6,048 nucleotides of DNA from Acidimicrobiia bacterium (GTDB lineage: Bacteria; Actinomycetota; Acidimicrobiia; Spongiisociales; SHLN01), in the NCBI GenBank assembly GCA_030624805.1, contig JAUXJL010000137.1, positions 1 to 6,048 on the forward strand, read 5' to 3'. The notes beneath the pieces were generated by a model. It had not been told where the DNA came from and made no database searches. It saw only the letters and a program-made list of their open reading frames with translations. The translations under genes were made by a program, and so were the position numbers. The stretch's first letter is position 1. Each line of letters starts with the position of its first letter. Shown here piece by piece: positions 1 through 4,255 of the stretch.

Positions 1-31
1 AATATTCCGAATCGTGCTCTACTTACCGGAA

Positions 32-514
32 ATGCCTCGGCTTGTTGTCACTCTCTCCATTGTTCTCATGGCAGCCGCCTGCGGCGTGAGCAGTGACGTC
101 GGCGACGTCGCGATGCTTGCTGACACGAGCCCGGCTGATTTACAACAACATCTCAGCGAAGCAGACCAACCGGTGGTGCTCAACGTATGGGCGTCATGGT
201 GCATCCCATGCCGGGCCGAGGCCCCCCTGCTTCGAGCGGCCCACGAGATCTTTGGCACCCGGGTCACGTTTGTCGGATTAAACGTTCGGGACAGCCAAAG
301 CAATGCCCGGGCGTTCCTCAACGAATTCGACCTCGACCGCTTCGAGCATCTCTTCGATCCTTCCGGGGCCGCCCAGGGTTCTTTGGGTGCCGGCGGGGTG
401 CCGCTCACGTTTTTCTATGGGCCGGGCGGTGAGCTCGTCGAACTCCATTTTGGCGTCATCGATGAACGAACCCTGGCCCTCAATCTCGACGAGATCATTC
501 GGCGGGGCAACTAG
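32..514 (+). CDS. TlpA/ResA/CcmG-type thioredoxin-fold lipoprotein
   Basis: A membrane-anchored, extracytoplasmic thiol-disulfide oxidoreductase. Numbered from the ATG at 32 (160 aa), residues 1-17 look like a lipoprotein signal: a short N-region with one Arg, a hydrophobic core, then MAAAC with Cys17 as the lipidated residue. The -3 Ala makes the lipobox slightly weak. A thioredoxin fold follows, with the redox motif WCIPC (Cys57, Cys60) after the strand VVLNVWAS and the cis-proline loop GVPLTFF (Pro124). In cytochrome c biogenesis such proteins keep the heme-binding cysteines of apocytochromes reduced, and the ccm operon downstream makes that role likely. A general TlpA reductase is the alternative. 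The start is uncertain: an in-frame GTG at 14 would add six residues, the frame is open to the left edge, and no good ribosome binding site is visible. The ATG at 32 gives the most normal signal peptide. The next gene starts three bases after the stop. Confidence 0.88.
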   Translation: MPRLVVTLSIVLMAAACGVSSDVGDVAMLADTSPADLQQHLSEADQPVVLNVWASWCIPCRAEAPLLRAAHEIFGTRVTFVGLNVRDSQSNARAFLNEFDLDRFEHLFDPSGAAQGSLGAGGVPLTFFYGPGGELVELHFGVIDERTLALNLDEIIRRGN

Positions 515-517
515 CCG

Positions 518-1231
518 ATGGAGTTCACACTCCTGTGGGCCGCCCTGGCTGGGGCCCTGGCACTCTATGGAGCGTTGTGGTGGATGGGCCGGCGGGATAC
601 AACACTTTGCGTCCGAGACCTTTGGGAGATCGCGGTAACGGCCGGCATCATTGGGCTGGTGGTCGGCAGGATGGTTTCCATGCTTCGGGGAGGGGTGAAC
701 CCCGTCACCAACCTGGGCGATTTCATCCTGGTCCGGGCGGGGGTCGACACCGTGGCTGCTGCGGTGGGCGCCCTCCTTGCGGCCGCCTGGCTGGCCCGAT
801 CGGACCTCCTGGAGCAGCTGGATGGGCTCGCTCCGGCGGCGGTCTTCGGTGTGGCGGGCTGGCAGGCGGGCTGCCTATTTCGCGATGCCTGCCTCGGGTC
901 TCGGTCGTCACTCCCCTGGGCGTGGGCCCAGACCGGTAGCGACATCACCCGCCACCCGATTGAGATTTATGCCGCCCTCGGGCTGGGAGTGGCGGCTTGG
1001 TTGCTGTTTCGGGTCCGTCTCCGGTATCCGGCGGCCGGGGTGGTGAGTGGCCTCGGCTTGGCCGTGGTCGGGCTGGTCCGGTTGCTCACCGAGCCACTTC
1101 GTCCGAGCCTCTTCGCCGGGCCGACATGGTGGTACGGCGCCGCAGTCGGCGTCGGCCTCGCTGCGACCCTCTGGGCAACAAGAAGGCGGGGAAGCACCCG
1201 GACAGTCGAGGATCCGACTGCACTACAGTGA
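518..1231 (+). CDS. Lgt-like polytopic membrane protein (diverged prolipoprotein diacylglyceryl transferase family)
   Basis: A 237-aa, very hydrophobic multi-pass membrane protein that resembles prolipoprotein diacylglyceryl transferase, though genuine Lgt is usually longer (about 260-290 aa). Lgt-like landmarks, in order, are VVGRMVSML (49-56), the GALLA helix (84-88), a signature-like loop WQAGCLFRDACLG (115-127), RHPIEIY (145-151), and RLLTE (188-192), which matches the Arg/Glu pair R239/E243 of E. coli Lgt. Two key sites look lost. The segment equivalent to the FHGG motif (His103 of E. coli) reads TVAA (78-81), and the Arg of the GRxGNF signature (Arg143) is replaced by Gln116. It is therefore unlikely to be the housekeeping lipid transferase. 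Three cysteines (31, 119, 125) are present, two of them in the signature loop. It lies 3 bases after a thioredoxin lipoprotein gene and 7 before a rhodanese gene, so it may share a thiol-related job or act on the lipoprotein. That part is inference. Confidence 0.72.
   Translation: MEFTLLWAALAGALALYGALWWMGRRDTTLCVRDLWEIAVTAGIIGLVVGRMVSMLRGGVNPVTNLGDFILVRAGVDTVAAAVGALLAAAWLARSDLLEQLDGLAPAAVFGVAGWQAGCLFRDACLGSRSSLPWAWAQTGSDITRHPIEIYAALGLGVAAWLLFRVRLRYPAAGVVSGLGLAVVGLVRLLTEPLRPSLFAGPTWWYGAAVGVGLAATLWATRRRGSTRTVEDPTALQ
1199..1229 (+). promoter_or_regulatory. possible weak promoter in front of the rhodanese gene
   Basis: A TACAGT box (1224-1229), fitting the TANNNT pattern of a -10 element, ends nine bases before the ATG at 1239. 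CGGACA (1199-1204), sharing GACA with the -35 consensus, lies 19 bases further upstream. Initiation here would give a leaderless or nearly leaderless rhodanese mRNA. Both boxes sit inside the end of the Lgt-like gene, the spacer is long, and such matches arise by chance, so confidence is low. Confidence 0.22.
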
Positions 1232-1238
1232 CCCAGGC

Positions 1239-1598
1239 ATGCTGCCGCCGCCTCAACCCGAAGTACCCGAGGTACCCGCTGTGTCGGCCACCGACGCCGC
1301 CGCCATGCTGAAAGCCGGCGACGCCCTTCTCATCGACGTTCGTGAGCTCAAAGAATGGGAAGAATCACGGATTCCTGGCGCCGACTTCAAACCCCTCTCC
1401 GAGATCCAGGACTGGTTCGAGGACCTCCCCCGCGATGTCGACATCATCTTGCAGTGCCGGTCCGGCAACCGATCCGGCCAAGCCACTGAAGCCCTCATCA
1501 GCCAGGCCGGCTTCGATCGAGTCTTCAATCTGACAGGCGGCATCATCGCGTGGCATTCCGCCGACCTTCCGGTCGATCGGGGTCCGGCAGGCGAGTAG
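1239..1598 (+). CDS. single-domain rhodanese (sulfurtransferase)
   Basis: A 119-aa rhodanese-like protein without signal peptide or membrane segment, so presumably cytoplasmic. Rhodaneses carry sulfane sulfur on an active-site cysteine as a persulfide and pass it to thiol acceptors or cyanide. Diagnostic parts are ALLIDVRELKEWEESRIPGA (residues 29-48, with the conserved DVR), the catalytic loop CRSGNRS beginning at Cys73, which is the only cysteine, and the C-terminal segment NLTGGIIAWHSADLPV (97-112). The length is typical of GlpE/PspE-type single-domain proteins. The ATG at 1239 is seven bases after the stop of the Lgt-like gene and adds a proline-rich leader. An alternative GTG at 1281 has a better ribosome binding site (GAGG, 1269-1272, 8-base gap) and begins right at the domain (VSATDAAAML), giving 105 aa. 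The frame is also open upstream inside the Lgt-like gene, but that part is a shadow. Its role next to ccm genes is not defined by the sequence; sulfur or thiol homeostasis is a guess. Confidence 0.9.
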   Translation: MLPPPQPEVPEVPAVSATDAAAMLKAGDALLIDVRELKEWEESRIPGADFKPLSEIQDWFEDLPRDVDIILQCRSGNRSGQATEALISQAGFDRVFNLTGGIIAWHSADLPVDRGPAGE

Positions 1599-1601
1599 CT
1601 C

Positions 1602-1637
1602 TGGCCGACCCATCGGCCGTTACGTACAATCCTGGCC
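1602..1637 (+). promoter_or_regulatory. candidate leaderless promoter for the ccm operon
   Basis: TACAAT at 1625-1630 differs from the TATAAT consensus at one base and is followed by seven bases and then the GTG of ccmA at 1638. Transcription starting six to eight bases after the box would place the mRNA 5' end at or beside the start codon. No Shine-Dalgarno sequence precedes that GTG, which fits leaderless translation as is common in actinobacteria. A weak -35-like TGGCCG (1602-1607, three of six matches) lies 17 bases upstream and overlaps the inverted repeat. The 39-base gap is the largest between genes in the window, which also favours a promoter here. Confidence 0.42.
1603..1618. repeat. 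perfect inverted repeat between rhodanese and ccmA
   Basis: GGCCGA (1603-1608), a CCCA loop, and TCGGCC (1613-1618) form a perfect 6-bp GC-rich stem with a 4-base loop, extendable by a T-G wobble. It starts five bases after the rhodanese stop codon and ends six bases before a TACAAT box. No T-run follows, so it is not a classical intrinsic terminator. It could be a U-less terminator for the upstream genes or an operator between the promoter elements of ccmA. Confidence 0.45.
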
Positions 1638-2282
1638 GTGACCGCGAAAACCCTCGTGACTCTTGAAGACGTTGGCCTGAGGGTCGGCAATACAGTGATT
1701 CTGCGCCGAGCCAAGCTGACGCTCGAAGCGGGCGAGAAGATTGGACTGCTCGGCCCGAACGGGTCTGGCAAAACCACGCTGCTCCGCTTGCTGGCAACCC
1801 TCATTCGCCCCACCAGCGGCCACGGCACCGTGCTGGGTGCTCGCCTCGGCACAGACGATGTTTTTGCCGTTCGCCCCGGCATTGTGATGGTCGGGCATCT
1901 TCCCGGTCTGTACCCGGAGCTCACGCTCGGAGAGAACACTCGCTTTGTGGCCCGACTGGCGGGCCGCGCCCCCGCATCGGCAGACCAGGCGTTGGCTGCA
2001 GTAGGCCTGGCCGGAGCCGCGGGTCGGCGGGCAGACCAGAGCTCGAAAGGAATGCTTCGCCGTACCGAATTGGCCAGGGTGCTCATCATCGAGCCGCGCC
2101 TGCTTCTGCTGGACGAGGCTCACGCCGGCCTCGACGCCGAAGCGGTCGGCCTGGTGGACACCATCGCCGACCGGGTTACCTCGGCGGGAGGGTGTGCTGT
2201 GCTCGTAAGTCATGAGGCCGACCGACTCGAGGTAGATCGTTCGCTCCGGGTAACCGATGGCGCCGTTGAGGAGGTTTCGTGA
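1638..2282 (+). CDS. ccmA: CcmA, heme exporter/cytochrome c maturation ABC ATPase
   Basis: The cytoplasmic ATPase subunit (214 aa; E. coli CcmA has about 207) of the CcmAB complex. With CcmC and CcmD, CcmAB uses ATP hydrolysis to release heme-loaded CcmE. Visible motifs are Walker A GPNGSGKTT (39-47), the CcmA-like segment VGHLPGLYPELTLGEN (85-100) with Gly-His where other ABC ATPases have the Q-loop, an ABC signature SSKGM (135-139) followed by RRTELARVL, Walker B LLLLDEAHAGLD (155-166) with catalytic Glu160, and the switch His192 in VLVSHE. The signature differs from the LSAGQ of E. coli CcmA, but SKGM occurs in other ABC ATPases and need not impair function. The D-loop region has DEA in place of the common DEP. 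The GTG at 1638 lacks a Shine-Dalgarno sequence and may be read from a leaderless mRNA. The gene overlaps ccmB by four bases (GTGA). Identity rests on the motifs and the ccmB-F genes that follow. Confidence 0.95.
   Translation: MTAKTLVTLEDVGLRVGNTVILRRAKLTLEAGEKIGLLGPNGSGKTTLLRLLATLIRPTSGHGTVLGARLGTDDVFAVRPGIVMVGHLPGLYPELTLGENTRFVARLAGRAPASADQALAAVGLAGAAGRRADQSSKGMLRRTELARVLIIEPRLLLLDEAHAGLDAEAVGLVDTIADRVTSAGGCAVLVSHEADRLEVDRSLRVTDGAVEEVS
2268..2274 (+). promoter_or_regulatory. strong ribosome binding site for ccmB
   Basis: GAGGAGG lies inside the 3' end of ccmA, four bases before the GTG at 2279. It supports that start and the four-base overlap of ccmA and ccmB. Confidence 0.7.
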
Positions 2283-2947
2283 GCTTTTGGCGTCAGGCCT
2301 TTGAGATCGCCCGCAAGGATCTGCTGGTGGAGTCCCGCACGGCCGAGGTGGCGCTCATGACCGTCCCGTTTGCAGCTGTCGGGCTCATTCTCATCCCGCT
2401 CGCCATCGGGACCGACGCACCCTTGCTAACCGACCTCGGCCCCGGGCTTTTCTGGGTGGTCGTGTTGTTGTTCGGCGTGCTCGTGATCCTCAGAAAGAGC
2501 GCCGTTGATGGAGGTCCGCAGCGGGACCTGGTGCGGTTACTCGGCATCGACCCGGCGGCCCGGTTTGCCGGGGCCACCCTCGCTACATCGCTGCTGGTCC
2601 TGTTGTTCGAGGTACTGCTCGGGCCGGTCGTCATCGCCCTTTACAACCCCGCCCTCGATGGGTGGGGGTGGCTGTTCATCATCCTTCCCCTGGTGGCCAC
2701 CGGCATGGGACTGCTCGGTTCCCTCACCGGGGGCGTGACGACCAGTCTCGGCACCCGTACCTCACTCACCCCGCTGCTCATCGCGCCGCTGGCCCTTCCC
2801 TTGCTGCTCGGAGCTACCCAGGCCCTCGAAAGCTTGGAGCGAGGACGGAGTATCCTGCCGTGGCTGGCATTGCTGGCAGCCGTCGACTTGGCCCTGGCGG
2901 TCACGGGAGTACTGGCGGCACGCCCCCTGGAGGAAGCCATCATATGA
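2279..2947 (+). CDS. ccmB: CcmB, membrane subunit of the cytochrome c maturation ABC transporter
   Basis: A 222-aa integral membrane protein, close to the ~220 aa usual for CcmB. It is the permease-like partner of CcmA in the complex that frees holo-CcmE from CcmC. About six hydrophobic segments can be seen (roughly 24-43, 55-73, 97-120, 130-150, 163-180 and 193-213). Family features include the amphipathic start FWRQAFEIARKDLLVESR (3-20), the segment GPGLFWVVVLLFGVLVI (54-70), equivalent to APGIIWVAALL of E. coli CcmB, the loop LVRLLGIDP (84-92), and TPLLIAPLALPLLLGATQA (164-182), equivalent to the conserved LPLTIPLLIFATAA region. The GTG start has a strong ribosome binding site. The stop codon overlaps the ATG of ccmC (ATGA), so B and C are probably translationally coupled. 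CcmB sequences are weakly conserved, so its position between ccmA and ccmC adds to the call. Confidence 0.94.
   Translation: MSFWRQAFEIARKDLLVESRTAEVALMTVPFAAVGLILIPLAIGTDAPLLTDLGPGLFWVVVLLFGVLVILRKSAVDGGPQRDLVRLLGIDPAARFAGATLATSLLVLLFEVLLGPVVIALYNPALDGWGWLFIILPLVATGMGLLGSLTGGVTTSLGTRTSLTPLLIAPLALPLLLGATQALESLERGRSILPWLALLAAVDLALAVTGVLAARPLEEAII
2929..2934 (+). promoter_or_regulatory. ribosome binding site for ccmC
   Basis: GGAGGA near the end of ccmB stands nine bases before the ATG at 2944. It selects that start over alternatives further upstream in the same open frame, which would run inside ccmB. Confidence 0.65.
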
Positions 2948-3663
2948 AATTCCTGCGGACCCGATGGCTCGAGGTGACCGCCCTCCTCGTTGTCGGCGCA
3001 GCGGTGGTCCGGGGCGTGACGGTGGCCGCGGATGTGACGCAGGGAGACGTGCAGCGCATCATGTACGTCCACGTACCGGCCGCCTGGCTGGCCTTCCTCG
3101 CCTTCGGCGTAACAGTGGTTGGCTCGGTGGCCTGGCTCCGGTCGGGTAAGCCGCACTGGGATCGTTTGGCAGCGTCGTCGGCAGAAATCGGAGTGGTATT
3201 CACCGGGCTCGCCATCGTGGCCGGGATGATTTGGGCTAGACCAGTATGGGGTCAGTTCTGGACCTGGGAGCCGCGCCTCGTCACGACCGCCCTCCTGTTT
3301 TTCATTTATCTTGGCTATTTGGCTCTTCGCCGGGCTGTCATCGACCCGGTCGAAAGAGCCCGGCGATCCGCCATTATGGGCATCGTTGCCTTCATTCAAA
3401 TACCGATTGTCTATCAGTCGGTCAACTGGTGGCGCAGCCTTCACCAGACGTCGAGCCGCAATAGCATCGACGCTCCGTTGCGCGTCACGCTGTGGCTGGC
3501 CGTGCTCGCCTTCACCTTCGCTTACGCGGTGATGCTGCGCCGCCGGCTCGAATTGTCGCTCCTGGAAGCGGCGCTCGAGCTGCGACAACTCGAGGGGAGC
3601 CAGGCGGTGGCCGGCGCCGCCGTAGTAGCCCCATCCCTCGAAAAAGCTGGTCACCATGGTTGA
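2944..3663 (+). CDS. ccmC: CcmC, heme-handling WWD-domain protein that loads CcmE
   Basis: A 239-aa polytopic membrane protein of the heme handling protein family. CcmC binds heme at its external face and mediates its covalent attachment to CcmE. The WWD-type motif is plain: WGQFWTWEPRLVTTALLFF (102-120), with Glu109 where the E. coli protein has Asp (WGTWWVWDARLT). Two histidines sit where the family has its axial heme ligands: His43 in YVHVPAAWLAF and His167 in NWWRSLHQTSS (His60 and His184 in E. coli). Six hydrophobic segments are visible (about 10-29, 44-66, 83-99, 112-129, 144-160 and 182-199). The last 40 residues form a charged cytoplasmic tail. The frame is open upstream inside ccmB, but the ATG at 2944 has a GGAGGA ribosome binding site and a conventional N-terminus (MKFLRTRW). 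It overlaps ccmB by four bases and ccmD by eight. Confidence 0.96.
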   Translation: MKFLRTRWLEVTALLVVGAAVVRGVTVAADVTQGDVQRIMYVHVPAAWLAFLAFGVTVVGSVAWLRSGKPHWDRLAASSAEIGVVFTGLAIVAGMIWARPVWGQFWTWEPRLVTTALLFFIYLGYLALRRAVIDPVERARRSAIMGIVAFIQIPIVYQSVNWWRSLHQTSSRNSIDAPLRVTLWLAVLAFTFAYAVMLRRRLELSLLEAALELRQLEGSQAVAGAAVVAPSLEKAGHHG

Positions 3664-3805
3664 CCTGGTTGCCGCCCAGGTCGAGAACGCCTGGTGGTAC
3701 GTAACTGCCGCCTATGTCATCATCCTGGGCGGCATGGCGGTGTTTGTGACGGCGCTCGGAATCCGGATCCGCCGCGCCCGGCGGGCGCTCGACCAGCTCC
3801 CATGA
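3656..3805 (+). CDS. ccmD: CcmD, small membrane protein of heme export to CcmE
   Basis: A 49-aa protein, easily missed by length cut-offs, filling the space between ccmC and ccmE. Its sequence begins MVDLVAAQVENAWWYVTAAY. A single membrane span (about 14-36) contains the WYVTAAY element resembling the Y-W-x-x-Y pattern typical of CcmD. A strongly basic cytoplasmic tail follows (RIRRARRALDQLP, 37-49). In E. coli, CcmD helps assemble CcmC with CcmE and is needed for release of heme-loaded CcmE. The ATG at 3656 overlaps the end of ccmC by eight bases, and the stop overlaps the ATG of ccmE by four (ATGA). No clear Shine-Dalgarno sequence is present, so translation probably depends on coupling with ccmC. 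CcmD is poorly conserved in sequence; size, topology and place in the operon carry the assignment. Confidence 0.87.
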   Translation: MVDLVAAQVENAWWYVTAAYVIILGGMAVFVTALGIRIRRARRALDQLP

Positions 3806-4227
3806 GGTACCGGGCCTTTCTCATCCCCGCTATCGGCATACTGGTGGTGCTCGGTGGGCTCCTCGTCAGTTTCGGGCTGAACAAGAACTTCGTGTATTAC
3901 ATGACACCCGGCGAGGCGCTCGAGGCCCGAGCCGAATTCGACGACGGCCGGCGGTTTCGTCTGTCGGGAGTCGTAGTACCGGGAAGTGTCGAGGAGCTGA
4001 CCTCGGGAGTCCGATTCCAAGCGATCGACGTTGACGGCCCGCAGGCCATCACCGTTGTCCACACCCGCAGCGCCCCCCAGCTATTCCAAGAGAACATCGA
4101 GGTGGTTGTCGAAGGCTCCTGGGAAGGGGAGGAGTTCCACTCCGACTTCATGCTCATCAAACACGACGAGGAGTACCGGGTTCCGGAGGAAGGCAACTTC
4201 GACGGCAGAAACGAGGCCTTGCCTTGA
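3802..4227 (+). CDS. ccmE: CcmE, periplasmic/extracytoplasmic heme chaperone
   Basis: A 141-aa heme chaperone with an N-terminal anchor (about 6-25) and an external OB-fold domain. CcmE takes heme covalently from CcmC and passes it to CcmF. The heme-binding motif is present in its standard form: FMLIKHDEEYRVPEE (116-130), with His121 equivalent to His130 of E. coli and the neighbouring Tyr125, so this is a His-type and not a Cys-type CcmE. Other family features are FVYYMTPGEAL (30-40), RLSGVVVPGSV (53-63) and VVVEGSWEGEEFHSDFML (101-118). The ATG at 3802 overlaps the ccmD stop by four bases. The same frame is open further upstream within ccmD, but starting there would place an unlikely extension before the anchor. 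The length is slightly below the ~160 aa of E. coli CcmE, due mainly to a shorter C-terminal tail. Confidence 0.97.
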   Translation: MRYRAFLIPAIGILVVLGGLLVSFGLNKNFVYYMTPGEALEARAEFDDGRRFRLSGVVVPGSVEELTSGVRFQAIDVDGPQAITVVHTRSAPQLFQENIEVVVEGSWEGEEFHSDFMLIKHDEEYRVPEEGNFDGRNEALP

Positions 4228-4255
4228 TCGTCGACGAATCCGCCACACCTACGCC

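Noticed and set aside
1047..1238. N-terminal extension of the rhodanese frame into the Lgt-like gene
   Set aside because: The extension overlaps the well-supported coding frame of the Lgt-like gene, looks like shadow sequence (Ser, Gly, Arg, Pro), and better starts exist at 1239 or 1281.
1253..2089. Long minus-strand open frame (278 codons) across the rhodanese and ccmA genes
   Set aside because: It is antisense to two genes with clear motifs, and its composition is rich in Ser, Arg and Pro as expected from reading high-GC codons backwards. No recognisable domain.
2641..3657. Minus-strand open frame of 338 codons over ccmB and ccmC
   Set aside because: Shadow of ccmC and the end of ccmB, which have family motifs and ribosome binding sites. 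The reverse translation is low-complexity and charged, with no domain.
3694..3801. Upstream extension of the ccmE frame from a GTG at 3694
   Set aside because: It lies wholly within ccmD and would put a His/Pro/Arg-rich stretch before the membrane anchor. The ATG at 3802 gives the normal CcmE N-terminus.
4228..4237. Perfect 10-bp palindrome TCGTCGACGA just after the ccmE stop
   Set aside because: Palindromes of this length are expected several times by chance in 6 kb, there is no loop or T-run, and no promoter-like element is beside it.
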